A stretch of 64,000 nucleotides of DNA, taken from contig NZ_VSSS01000084.1 in NCBI RefSeq assembly GCF_008123425.1, forward strand, positions 1 through 64,000. The letters are read 5' to 3'. The DNA is from Bradyrhizobium rifense. Its GTDB lineage: Bacteria; Pseudomonadota; Alphaproteobacteria; Rhizobiales; Xanthobacteraceae. Shown in pieces: positions 43,295-51,747 of the stretch. Below the pieces are notes generated by a model. The model was not told the DNA's origin. It ran no database searches and was given only the letters and a program-made list of their open reading frames with translations. Both the position numbers and the translations under genes were made by a program. Position 1 is the stretch's first letter, and each line of letters opens with the position of its first letter.

Positions 43295-45616
43295 ATGCGG
43301 CAAAAAGCAAAAGTCGAAACCTATGATGCGCCGGCTGGTGGCTGGGGCTCGCTCAATGCCGTAATGCACATTCTCACGCAGGAAGAGGTCGCGATCCTCG
43401 GCAGCGAGATCCTGCTGAAGCAGAACAAACCCGGCGGGTTCATGTGCGTGAGTTGCTCCTGGGCCAAGCCTGCAAGCCCGCATCCGTTCGAGTTCTGCGA
43501 GAACGGCGCCAAAGCGACCGCGTGGGAAATAACAGGCAAAACCGTTACGCCGGAGTTCTTCGCACAGCATACGCTCACCGAGTTGAGGAACTGGTCCGAT
43601 CACCAACTGGAGGAGCAGGGACGGCTGACCCACCCGATGCGCTACGATGCGGACAGCGACAGATATGTGGCGGTTGATTGGTCCGAAGCATTTTGCGAGA
43701 TCGGCAACGAGCTCAACAGGCTCGATCCCCGCACGGTCATCATGTACACGTCCGGCCGCGCCTCGTTGGAAGCGAGCTACATGTACCAGCTGTTCGGCCG
43801 CATGTACGGCACGAACAACTTTCCTGATAGCTCCAACATGTGCCACGAGACGACGTCGGTGGCTCTTCCGCAGGTGATCGGATCACCGGTCGGCACGGTG
43901 CTGCTGAAGGACTTCGAACACACCGACTGCATCTTCTTCTTCGGCCACAACACCACCACGAACGCGCCCCGCATGTTGCATCCGTTGCAGGAAGCTGCCC
44001 AACGCGGCGTGCCGATCGTGACCTTCAACCCGCTCCGTGAACGTGGGCTGGAGCGTTTCGTCAATCCACAAAGCCCCGTACAGATGATCGCGGGCGGTAC
44101 GCGCATCAGCTCGCAATATCATCAGGTTCGGATCGGCGGAGACGCTGCGGCAATGGTCGGCATCTGCAAATGGGTGATCGAGTCCGACGATCTGGCTCTG
44201 GCGAACGGAAGCGCGCGCGTCGTTGACGTCGATTTCATTCAGCAACACACGGCCGGATTTGAGGAGTTTGCCGCCTTCTGTCGCGCCCAGGATTGGCACG
44301 AGATCGAGCGTGCATCGGGACTCTCCCGGGTGGCCATGCGCGATGCCGCGAACACCTACATGGCCGCCAATGCGGTGATCGCCAATTACGCGATGGGGGT
44401 GACCCAGCACAAGCACGGCGTCGAGACCGCCAAGATGATCGTGAACCTGCTGCTGCTACGCGGCAATATCGGCAAGCCCGGGGCCGGCATCTCGCCGATC
44501 CGCGGTCACTCCAACGTTCAGGGTCAGCGCACCGTCGGGATCTCCGAAAAGACGAAGCTCGTGCCGCTCGACGAGCTCGGCGAACTCTATGGCTTCGAGC
44601 CGCCGCGATGGGATGGCCTGACGACTGTGGACGCCTGTCAGGGCATTTTGAAGGGAGATGTGCGCGGCTTCTTGAGCCTTGGCGGTAATTTTGTGCGCGC
44701 CATTCCGGAACGGTCGCTGATGGAGCCGGCCTGGTCCGGCCTGCGTCTGTCGGTGCAGATCGCGACCAAGCTCAATCGCAGCCATATCGTGCCGGGAGAA
44801 GTCACCTATCTCCTGCCGTGCCTTGGCCGCATCGAGATCGACGAGCAGGCAAGCGGCGCCCAAGCGGTCTCGATGGAGGATTCTACCGCGTGTATTCATG
44901 GCTCGCGTGGTCAGCGCGAGCGGGTGGCCAAAGAGGCTCTGTCCGAGCCGGCTATCGTGGCGGGCCTCGCCAAGGCGACGCTCAAGCCCAATCCCAAGGT
45001 CGACTGGGACGCCTGGACTGGCGATTATTCGAAAGTCCGCGATGCCATAGAGCGGACCTATCCCGACCAGTTCAGGAACTTCAATCAACGCATGTTCGAG
45101 CCCGGCGGATTCCCGAGACCGCTGGGAGCTCGAGAGCGCAAGTGGAAGACGCCAAACGGCAAGGCGAACTTCACCGTTCCGAAGAACGCCTTTGCGCCGC
45201 CACAAGAGAACGACGGCGTCTATGAATTGATGACCATGCGCGCCGATGGGCAGTTCAACACGACGATCTATAACGAGGACGACCGCTTTCGCGGCATCCA
45301 GGGCAGCCGCTACGTCATCCTGATGAATTCCGCCGACATGGAGGCGGATGGCCTGAAGTCGGGCGACACCGTCACTCTTGTGACTGAGGCTGGTGACGGC
45401 GTCGAGCGCAGCCTGAGCGAGCTTCAGGTCGTGCCTTACGACATTCCGCGCAGGACGATTGCCGGCTATTACCCCGAATGCAACGGCCTGATCCCGTTGT
45501 GGCACTACGCGGAAGGCAGCAAGGTGCCCGCGGCCAAATCGGTTCCGGTACGGGTTTTCAAGGATGTTCCTCCGGAGATCATCGAAGGCGGAGAGATTCC
45601 TATCGCGACCGACTGA
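43295..45616 (+). CDS. FdhF/YdeP-family molybdopterin oxidoreductase
   Basis: This 773-residue molybdoenzyme starts 'MRQKAKVETYDAPAGGWGSLNAVMHILTQEEVAILGSEILLKQNKPGGFMCVSCSWAKP', the YdeP signature, with only a partial Cys motif instead of a full N-terminal [4Fe-4S] CxxC-x3-C set. 'TDCIFFFGHNTTTNAPRMLHPL' and 'GHSNVQGQRTVGI' bind the cofactor, and the C-terminal domain contains 'NEDDRFRGIQGSRYVILMNSADM'. Its natural substrate is not known; E. coli YdeP is linked to acid resistance. fdhD lies divergently next to it. Confidence 0.88.
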   Translation: MRQKAKVETYDAPAGGWGSLNAVMHILTQEEVAILGSEILLKQNKPGGFMCVSCSWAKPASPHPFEFCENGAKATAWEITGKTVTPEFFAQHTLTELRNWSDHQLEEQGRLTHPMRYDADSDRYVAVDWSEAFCEIGNELNRLDPRTVIMYTSGRASLEASYMYQLFGRMYGTNNFPDSSNMCHETTSVALPQVIGSPVGTVLLKDFEHTDCIFFFGHNTTTNAPRMLHPLQEAAQRGVPIVTFNPLRERGLERFVNPQSPVQMIAGGTRISSQYHQVRIGGDAAAMVGICKWVIESDDLALANGSARVVDVDFIQQHTAGFEEFAAFCRAQDWHEIERASGLSRVAMRDAANTYMAANAVIANYAMGVTQHKHGVETAKMIVNLLLLRGNIGKPGAGISPIRGHSNVQGQRTVGISEKTKLVPLDELGELYGFEPPRWDGLTTVDACQGILKGDVRGFLSLGGNFVRAIPERSLMEPAWSGLRLSVQIATKLNRSHIVPGEVTYLLPCLGRIEIDEQASGAQAVSMEDSTACIHGSRGQRERVAKEALSEPAIVAGLAKATLKPNPKVDWDAWTGDYSKVRDAIERTYPDQFRNFNQRMFEPGGFPRPLGARERKWKTPNGKANFTVPKNAFAPPQENDGVYELMTMRADGQFNTTIYNEDDRFRGIQGSRYVILMNSADMEADGLKSGDTVTLVTEAGDGVERSLSELQVVPYDIPRRTIAGYYPECNGLIPLWHYAEGSKVPAAKSVPVRVFKDVPPEIIEGGEIPIATD

Positions 45617-45643
45617 ATCCCAGCCTCCAAAATTGGATGTCCG

Positions 45644-46078
45644 ATGAAATCAAACTCGTTCAATGACGGCGCCGAGCGAACCTTTGTTCTCGTGCTCGAT
45701 CCAGGTGAGGAAGCTTTCAAGTCGATCACGGAGTTTGCCGAGCGTGAGAAGATCACGGGCGCGTCGGTGTCCGCGATCGGAGCCTTTTCGCAAGCGAAAG
45801 TGGGCTGGTTTGACTTTGCTGCAAAAACCTACAAGCCGATCGAGGTCGGCGAGCAATGCGAGGTGTTGAGCGTGCTTGGTGACGTCGCCCAAGGAGATGA
45901 CGGCAAGGCCAGCCTGCATCTTCATGCCGTGCTGGGGCTACAGGACGGCACGGTGCGCGGTGGCCATCTGCTCTCCGGCCTGGTGCAGCCGACGCTCGAA
46001 GTGACGATCACGGAGACGGTGGTGCACTTGCGTCGCAAGAAGCGCCCCGACCTCGGGATCGCGCTCATCAGCATCTAG
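45644..46078 (+). CDS. PPC/DUF296 domain protein
   Basis: This 144-residue protein is made almost entirely of a PPC domain: 'RTFVLVLDPGEEAFKSITEFAEREKITGASVSAIGAFSQAKVGWFD', 'LHLHAVLGLQDGTVRGGHLLSGLVQPTLEVTITE'. The His pair in 'LHLHAVL' and the 'GGHL' His can bind metal. Bacterial stand-alone members are of unknown function. It follows the molybdoenzyme gene after 27 bp in the same direction. Confidence 0.85.
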   Translation: MKSNSFNDGAERTFVLVLDPGEEAFKSITEFAEREKITGASVSAIGAFSQAKVGWFDFAAKTYKPIEVGEQCEVLSVLGDVAQGDDGKASLHLHAVLGLQDGTVRGGHLLSGLVQPTLEVTITETVVHLRRKKRPDLGIALISI

Positions 46079-46092
46079 CGATTGGAGGCATC

Positions 46093-46306
46093 ATGTACGC
46101 CTTGTTTGAAGGAGATCGGCAATCCGTTCGCGACCGAAAAGGAAGTCTGGGAGGCGGTGTTGATCGAAGGCCTCGTGACGGATGTTCCTGTCGCAGATGA
46201 GGAAGGTGGTCGTCTGCTTCCAGCCGGCTATCACGTCCAACAGGTGAGTGAAACGGCGCGTCCCGAGGGCGCAGGGGCGAGCCGGAATCCTGACAGAGGC
46301 TCCTAG
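46093..46306 (+). pseudogene. small conserved hypothetical protein, frameshifted
   Basis: The ATG at 46093 gives 'MYALFEG', and after a one-base shift near 46113 the frame continues 'EIGNPFATEKEVWEAVLIEGLVTDVPVADEEGGRLLPAGYHVQQV'. I recall this 70-aa protein as a common small Bradyrhizobium hypothetical. The indel separates its start from the rest. Confidence 0.6.
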
Positions 46307-46325
46307 ATCCGATCGGGAAGCTTCG

Positions 46326-47039
46326 ATGAATATGCCCCTCCATCCAACTGCCACCGATATTGCGATACGGCTCGCACTCACCATGCTGGCAGGCGGGATT
46401 GTCGGTCTCAATCGCGGCGCCCGTGGCCATGCCGCCGGTTTTCGGACGACGATCCTCGTCTGTCTAGCGGCCTCGATTGCAATGATCCAGGCCAATATTC
46501 TGTTGCCTCTCGGAGGCAAGACTTCCGAGTCCTTCTCGGTCATGGATCTCATGCGTCTCCAGCTCGGAATTCTGACGGGTGTTGGCTTCATCGGTGGCGG
46601 AACGATCCTGAAACGGGGGGACCTCGTCACCGGCGTCACTACGGCGGCGACGTTGTGGCTGGTTACTGTGATCGGGCTATGTTTCGGCGGAGGACAGCTC
46701 GCGCTTGGGACTGTGGCGACCGTATTGGCCGTATTCACGCTTTGGGCCCTCAAAATGGTCGATATCTGGATGCCGCGAGAACATCGTGCCCGCCTGGTCG
46801 TGAAGGGCCCATCACAGTGGCACGTGGTCGACGATGTACGAGAACTGGTCGGACAAAGGCACGTTCGTGCGCGGTTTCAGGAGCAGACACGGGCGGCCGA
46901 CGGCAAAAGCGCGGAATATGCGTTTGAACTTGCCTGGAGGCAGCCGGAACAGGCAGAGCTGCCGCTGGATATGTTGCAGGCAATTGAAAAGCAATTCGAG
47001 ATCGAGGCCTTTGAGGTCGCAACGGACACCGGCCGCTGA
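46326..47039 (+). CDS. MgtC/SapB family membrane protein
   Basis: This 237-residue protein has five predicted helices in the first 145 residues ('DIAIRLALTMLAGGIVGLNRGARGHAAGFRTTILVCLAASIAMI', 'LGILTGVGFIGGGTILK', 'VTGVTTAATLWLVTVIGLCFGGG') and a cytoplasmic ACT-like C-terminal domain. MgtC proteins modulate ATP synthase or phosphate/Mg handling during stress. I start at 46326 (MNMPLHPTATD); 26 codons upstream in frame lack support. Confidence 0.85.
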   Translation: MNMPLHPTATDIAIRLALTMLAGGIVGLNRGARGHAAGFRTTILVCLAASIAMIQANILLPLGGKTSESFSVMDLMRLQLGILTGVGFIGGGTILKRGDLVTGVTTAATLWLVTVIGLCFGGGQLALGTVATVLAVFTLWALKMVDIWMPREHRARLVVKGPSQWHVVDDVRELVGQRHVRARFQEQTRAADGKSAEYAFELAWRQPEQAELPLDMLQAIEKQFEIEAFEVATDTGR

Positions 47040-47081
47040 TCTGAAATTGATCAGGTCCGACTAAAGACTGGGAATGGCATA

Positions 47082-47106
47082 GGAACGGTCGCACCCCAGT
47101 TTCGTT
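47082..47106 (+). promoter_or_regulatory. EcfG-type general stress promoter for GMC dehydrogenase operon
   Basis: GGAAC at 47082-47086, a 16-nt spacer and CGTT at 47103-47106 match the EcfG consensus exactly, 28 bp before the first gene of the three-subunit dehydrogenase. Confidence 0.65.
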
Positions 47107-47133
47107 GGCGGAACAGCTCACTGGATTCCCCCA

Positions 47134-47861
47134 ATGCAGCGACGGACATTTCTGGTTTCGCTGGCGGCGTGGCTTGTCGGCACAACATCCCTCACGCGTG
47201 CCGGCGTGATCTATGGTCACGTACCATGGTCGCCTTATCCCAGTTCGACGCCCGAATGGGTCCGGCCAGGACCGTGGCAATTCTTTAGCCTGGACGAGGC
47301 TCGCGCGATAGAGGCGATCGCCGATCGGATCATTCCATCCGATCCGGATACGCCGGGCGGCAAGGATGCAGGCTGCGCCGTCTTCATCGATCGTCAGCTC
47401 AAGGGGCCCTATGGCGCAAGCCAGGGCCTCTACACGCTTGGACCCTTTGTGAAGGGCACCAAAGAACAAGGCTCGCAATCGGAGCTCACGCCCGGCGAAC
47501 TCTATCGCAAGGGATTGGCGGCCCTCGACAAGCACTGCAAGTCAACGCAGAGCGGCAAGACCTTTGCGGAGCTTGATTCCGCTGCGCAGGACGACATGTT
47601 GCGGAAGATCGAGGCGGGCGAGATCAAGTTCGAGGGTGTCGACGCCCAGGGCTTCTTCTCCGCATTGCTGAAGGATATTCCGGAGGTTTTTTTTCCGACC
47701 CCATCCATGGCGGCAATCGCGACATGGTGGGCTGGAAGATGATCGGCTTTCCCGGCATCCGCTACGATTATCGCGACTGGGTCGGTCGTCACAACGAGCG
47801 CTACCCGCATCCGCCCGTCAGCATCGCTGGGCGAGCCGATTGGACCCCAGCCAAATCGTGA
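47134..47861 (+). pseudogene. gluconate 2-dehydrogenase subunit 3-like protein, frameshifted near 3' end
   Basis: This is the small accessory subunit of membrane-bound GMC dehydrogenases. It has a signal-like start (MQRRTFLVSLAAWLVGTTSL) and the family's 'FFSLDEARAIEAIADRIIPSDPDTPGGKDAGCAVFIDRQL'. At a T8 run near 47692 the frame shifts: the next frame reads 'SDPIHGGNRDMVGWKMIGFPGIRYDYRDWVGRH' and ends at 47861, which is the conserved end of the family. In the given frame it would stop at 47742 and lose that end. Because the break lies in a homopolymer it may be a sequencing error. Confidence 0.8.
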
Positions 47862-47870
47862 GTGCTCCAT

Positions 47871-49649
47871 ATGGGCCGCAAGCTTCCGCGCAAAGACGTT
47901 GTCATCATCGGACTGGGGTGGACGGGCTCGATCATGGCCTACGAGCTCGCGGATGCTGGCCTCGATGTGATCGCGATCGAGCGCGGGCCCTGGCGTAATA
48001 CGGCCACAGATTATCCGCCCGGCTATGCGGCTGACGAATTGCGCTATCGCATTCGCCACGAGCTGTTCCTCAGTCCAAGCCAGACCACGTTTACATTCCG
48101 CAACAAGATGGACCAGACGGCGCTGCCGATCAGGAGTTGGGGTGCGTTCATGCCGCCGAACGGCGTCGGCGGAGGCGGCGTGCACTGGAATGCGGAAACC
48201 TGGCGCTTCCTGCCGTCGGATTTCGTCCTGAAGACCCATCTGACCGAGCGCTATGGTGCGGCCTTCTTGCCTGAGGACATGACCATCCAGGATTGGGGTG
48301 TCACTTATGACGAGCTCGAACCGCACTACGACCGGTTCGAATATCTCTGCGGCACGTCCGGCCAGGCTGGTAACGTCAAGGGCACCCTCATGGAGGGCGG
48401 CAATCCCTTTGAGGGGCCGCGCTCGCGACCCTATCCAAATCCGCCGCAGGAGCAGCCGTTCGGACACACGCTGTTCGGCAAGGCGGCCCGCGATCTCGGC
48501 TACAAGCCGTTCCCGCAGCCCTCAGGCAACATGTCCCGTCCCTATCAGAACCCATTGGGTGTCCGTCTCGGACCGTGCACCTATTGCGGCTTCTGCGAGT
48601 GGTTCGGCTGCGGTAACTACTCGAAGGCCTCGCCGCAGACGACGGTGTTGCCGGCGCTGGTCCGCAAGCCAAACTTCACCGCGCGTGACAATAGCGAGGT
48701 GACGCGGATCAATCTCGATAGCTCCGGCAAGCGCGCCACCGGCGTGACGTTTGTGGATGCCGCGGGCGAAGAGTGGGAGCAGCCGGCCGATCTCGTCGTG
48801 CTATCCGCATTTGCGATCTTCAACGTCCAGCTTCTTCTGCTGTCCGGAATCGGAAAGGCTTATGATCCCGAGACCAACACAGGGGTGGTCGGCCGCAATT
48901 TCACCCACCAGACAATTTCCGACGTCGTCAGCTTTTTCGACCCCACCAAGTTCGTCTTCAACCCTTTCATCGCGTCCGCCGCGATCGGGATGTGCATCGA
49001 CGAGTTCAACGGCGACAATTTCGACCATGGTCCGCACGGCTTCGTGGGCGGCGGCTACATGGGACAGATCCAAACCAACGGCAGGCCGATTGAAACGACC
49101 CCAGTGCCGCCGGGAACGCCGCTGTGGGGCGCGCAATGGAAGAAGGCCGTGAAGGAGAACTATCAAAGCGCGATGAAGCCCGGCACCGGCGTCCATGGCA
49201 GCATGTACAGCTACCGGGACGTCTATGTGGATCTCGACCCGACTTACACGGATAGGTTCAATCGGCCGCTGGCGCGGATCACGATGGATTTCCACGACAA
49301 TGAGATCAAGCAGAACAAATTCCTGACGGATAAATTCGCCGAGATATTCCAGGCGATGGGCGCAAGGCAGATGGTCAAGGAATATCGCAAGGCGCCGTAT
49401 GACGTCACGAAATACCAGACGACCCATCTGTGCGGTGGCGCGATCATGGGAAGCGATCCCGGAACGAGCGCGCTCAATCGCTATCTCCAGAATTGGGATG
49501 TGCCGAATCTATTCGTGCTCGGTGCCAGCGCATTTCCGCAGAACGCCGGTTACAACCCGACCGGAACGGTCGCTGCACTTGCCTATTGGGCCGCCGATGC
49601 GATCCGCTCCAAATACCTCAAGAACCCCGGGCAACTGATCAATGCGTAG
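47871..49649 (+). CDS. GMC-family flavoprotein dehydrogenase subunit
   Basis: This 592-residue flavoprotein has 'DVVIIGLGWTGSIMAYELADAGLDVIAIERG' as the FAD loop, 'SWGAFMPPNGVGGGGVHWNAETWRF', a Cys cluster 'CTYCGFCEWFGCGNYSK' typical of the 3Fe-4S-bearing membrane dehydrogenases, and the closing 'TSALNRYLQNWDVPNLFVLGASAFPQNAGYNPTGTVAALAYWAAD' with the His of 'THLCGG'. The substrate could be gluconate, sorbitol, fructose or a related alcohol; sequence alone does not decide. It is the catalytic subunit of the three-gene operon. The ATG at 47871 is preferred over a GTG at 47862. Confidence 0.9.
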   Translation: MGRKLPRKDVVIIGLGWTGSIMAYELADAGLDVIAIERGPWRNTATDYPPGYAADELRYRIRHELFLSPSQTTFTFRNKMDQTALPIRSWGAFMPPNGVGGGGVHWNAETWRFLPSDFVLKTHLTERYGAAFLPEDMTIQDWGVTYDELEPHYDRFEYLCGTSGQAGNVKGTLMEGGNPFEGPRSRPYPNPPQEQPFGHTLFGKAARDLGYKPFPQPSGNMSRPYQNPLGVRLGPCTYCGFCEWFGCGNYSKASPQTTVLPALVRKPNFTARDNSEVTRINLDSSGKRATGVTFVDAAGEEWEQPADLVVLSAFAIFNVQLLLLSGIGKAYDPETNTGVVGRNFTHQTISDVVSFFDPTKFVFNPFIASAAIGMCIDEFNGDNFDHGPHGFVGGGYMGQIQTNGRPIETTPVPPGTPLWGAQWKKAVKENYQSAMKPGTGVHGSMYSYRDVYVDLDPTYTDRFNRPLARITMDFHDNEIKQNKFLTDKFAEIFQAMGARQMVKEYRKAPYDVTKYQTTHLCGGAIMGSDPGTSALNRYLQNWDVPNLFVLGASAFPQNAGYNPTGTVAALAYWAADAIRSKYLKNPGQLINA

Positions 49650-50890
49650 AGCCGCGCAGTTCGCCCCTCGCCACGCTCGTGCTCGCTTCGGGCATTTGCG
49701 GGGCCATGGGAGCGGGCATGCAGGACTTCGCCGCCGTGGAACGTGGGCGCTATCTCACCAGCGCGGCCGACTGCGGAAGTTGCCATACCATTCCCGGCAG
49801 TGATCATCCCTTCAGCGGCGGTCGCCCGATCGAGACGCCGTTTGGCGTGCTGGTCGCACCCAACATCACACCGGATCGCGAGACAGGGATTGGGGCCTGG
49901 AGTGACGAGGAGTTCGACGCGGCGGTGCGCAGCGGCCGCCGGCGTGACGGCAAGCGGCTCTACCCGGCGATGCCTTTCCCTTATTTCGCGCGCATGACAT
50001 CAGAGGATGTGAAGGACATTCGGGCTTATCTGTCGACGATCGATCCGGTGCGCAATCCCGTGACCGTGAACCACCTGCCGTTTCCGCTGAACCAGCGAAT
50101 GGCCATGGCTGTCTGGGACGAACTTTATTTCACGCCTGGCATCTTCAAAGACGAGCCGTCAAAGTCGAAGCAATGGAATCGCGGAGCCTATCTGGTCCAG
50201 GGTCCCGGCCACTGCGGCGCCTGCCACACGCCGAAAACCTTCCTGGGCGGGGACGAGAGCTCGAAGCCCCTGCAAGGTTATACGCTTCAGGGCTGGGTCG
50301 CCCCGGATATCACCAGCGGACAAGGACCGCTCGCGCAATGGTCCCGTGACGCTGTCGCACAATATCTCAAAACCGGTCACAATCAATTTGCCGCCGCGGC
50401 GGGCCTTATGGGCGAGGTGGTCGAGCTCTCGACGTCCAGACTGACGGACGACGACGTCAAAGCGATGGCGACGTACTTGAAGGATGTGTCCGGGCCAAAG
50501 CCCACGGCTGACAGTTCGGCCGACGCCAAGGTGCTGACTGCGGGCGGCGCGATTTACCAGGATCTCTGCTCCGCGTGCCACAAGTCGGATGGCACTGGCG
50601 TCCCCAATCTCATTCCAGATCTGACCCACGCCGCTACGGTCAACACCGGCGATCCCACGACGGTGCTGCGCGTGATCCTGCAGGGCGCGCAGAGCGTCGC
50701 GACCGACCGGGAGCCGACTGGCCCCGCCATGCCTGCCTTCGGCTGGCAACTGAACGATGAGCAGGTTTCTGCCGTGGCAAGCTACGTCCGCAATCATTGG
50801 GGCAAAGCGCAGCGCGAACCAACTGAAGCTTCACGTTCGCGTCACGAAGTCCATCAGTCCGAGCCAGAGCAGGATGCCAAGCCAAAATAG
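49643..50890 (+). CDS. triheme cytochrome c subunit of GMC dehydrogenase
   Basis: The cytochrome subunit passes electrons from the flavoprotein to the respiratory chain. Three CxxCH heme sites are visible: 'CGSCHT', 'CGACHT' and 'CSACHK'. The gene start at 49643 overlaps the previous stop; the codons 'MRRAAQFA' and the hydrophobic 'PLATLVLASGICGAMGAGM' of the signal peptide lie in different frames, so one C seems to be missing near 49668. The C-terminal 20 residues (EASRSRHEVHQSEPEQDAKPK) overlap the convergent oxidase gene by 60 bp and look like read-through. Confidence 0.85.
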   Translation, partial: CVEPRSSPLATLVLASGICGAMGAGMQDFAAVERGRYLTSAADCGSCHTIPGSDHPFSGGRPIETPFGVLVAPNITPDRETGIGAWSDEEFDAAVRSGRRRDGKRLYPAMPFPYFARMTSEDVKDIRAYLSTIDPVRNPVTVNHLPFPLNQRMAMAVWDELYFTPGIFKDEPSKSKQWNRGAYLVQGPGHCGACHTPKTFLGGDESSKPLQGYTLQGWVAPDITSGQGPLAQWSRDAVAQYLKTGHNQFAAAAGLMGEVVELSTSRLTDDDVKAMATYLKDVSGPKPTADSSADAKVLTAGGAIYQDLCSACHKSDGTGVPNLIPDLTHAATVNTGDPTTVLRVILQGAQSVATDREPTGPAMPAFGWQLNDEQVSAVASYVRNHWGKAQREPTEASRSRHEVHQSEPEQDAKPK

Positions 50891-51106
50891 CCCGGCACCT
50901 GCAAAGACGAGCGTCAGGCCATTCCGGTGCCGCAATTCCATGAAAATTGCTGCGACGAGCGCCGCTTTGACGGTGCCGATACTCATGGCCACGACAGCAT
51001 TGCCTGCCCCGAGTGGTACATAGGCGAGTGCGACCGTCAGTGCCAACAAGGCCAGCAGGCCGAGCCAGGCGCCGACGAGCGCCAGAGGCGGTCGCCATTG
51101 TGTCAT
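50831..51106 (-). CDS. coxD: cytochrome c oxidase subunit IV-like protein
   Basis: This 91-residue protein has three helices ('LALVGAWLGLLALLALTVALAYV', 'VVAMSIGTVKAALVAAIFMELRHRNGL', 'LVFAGAGLFWLGILLWLGLMD'), matching the prokaryotic COX4 family; 'VKAALVAAIFMEL' is its hallmark. It stabilises the oxidase. It is the last gene of the cox operon, overlapping coxC by 4 nt. Confidence 0.88.
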   Translation of the reverse strand: MTQWRPPLALVGAWLGLLALLALTVALAYVPLGAGNAVVAMSIGTVKAALVAAIFMELRHRNGLTLVFAGAGLFWLGILLWLGLMDFVTRT

Positions 51107-51747
51107 GACGCAGCTCGCCCTGGCAGGTAGATCAGCGCGAACAGGAAGATCCAGACAACGTCGACGAAGTGCCAGTAGAGCGCCGCGCTGTGCAGTGCCG
51201 TGTGATGGCGTGTCGTTGGCGCCCTCCGGCTGATGATCGCAAGCGTTAGCAGCAGGCAAATCCCGATCAACATGTGCACTGCATGGATCGCCGTGGCGAT
51301 TAAGTAGAAGACGAAAAATAGCTGGACGCCATTGGCGAGAGGGCGCGCCAACTGGAAATCGATGCCGGGGATCAGATGCTCGTGATATTCCTTGCGGTAC
51401 TCGATCCCCTTGAGCGCGATGAACGCAAGGCCAAGGCACGCGGCGCCGACGAGAAGCCACGTGACGATCTTGGCGGTGGCGGCCGAGAAGATCTCGACGG
51501 CCCATGCCACCAGGAAGCTGGATGTCAGGAGAACGGCCGTGTTGATCGTTCCGATCAGGATGTCCGTATGTTGGCTGCCCTCTGCGAAGGCTTGGGGAAA
51601 CGCGTGCCGGTAGACGAAATAGGCAAGGATGAGGCCCCCGAACAACAGGATTTCGGTCGCGATGAACACCCACATACCGAGCTCGGCACTGTGGTCACGA
51701 TGAGGGATGGAGACATATTGGGAGGCGAAGACGGGCGGTTCAGGCAT
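51103..51747 (-). CDS. coxC: cytochrome c oxidase subunit III
   Basis: This 214-residue, five-helix subunit III contains '[25 protein letters not shown]', '[23 protein letters not shown]' and '[21 protein letters not shown]', the conserved Glu and His-containing helices. The five-helix form matches oxidases of the A2/caa3 group. It overlaps coxA by 8 nt. Confidence 0.93.
   Translation of the reverse strand: MPEPPVFASQYVSIPHRDHSAELGMWVFIATEILLFGGLILAYFVYRHAFPQAFAEGSQHTDILIGTINTAVLLTSSFLVAWAVEIFSAATAKIVTWLLVGAACLGLAFIALKGIEYRKEYHEHLIPGIDFQLARPLANGVQLFFVFYLIATAIHAVHMLIGICLLLTLAIISRRAPTTRHHTALHSAALYWHFVDVVWIFLFALIYLPGRAAS

Noticed and set aside
44456-45505. 349-codon minus-strand frame inside the YdeP-type gene
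   Set aside because: Antisense shadow; the plus strand has strong molybdoenzyme motifs.
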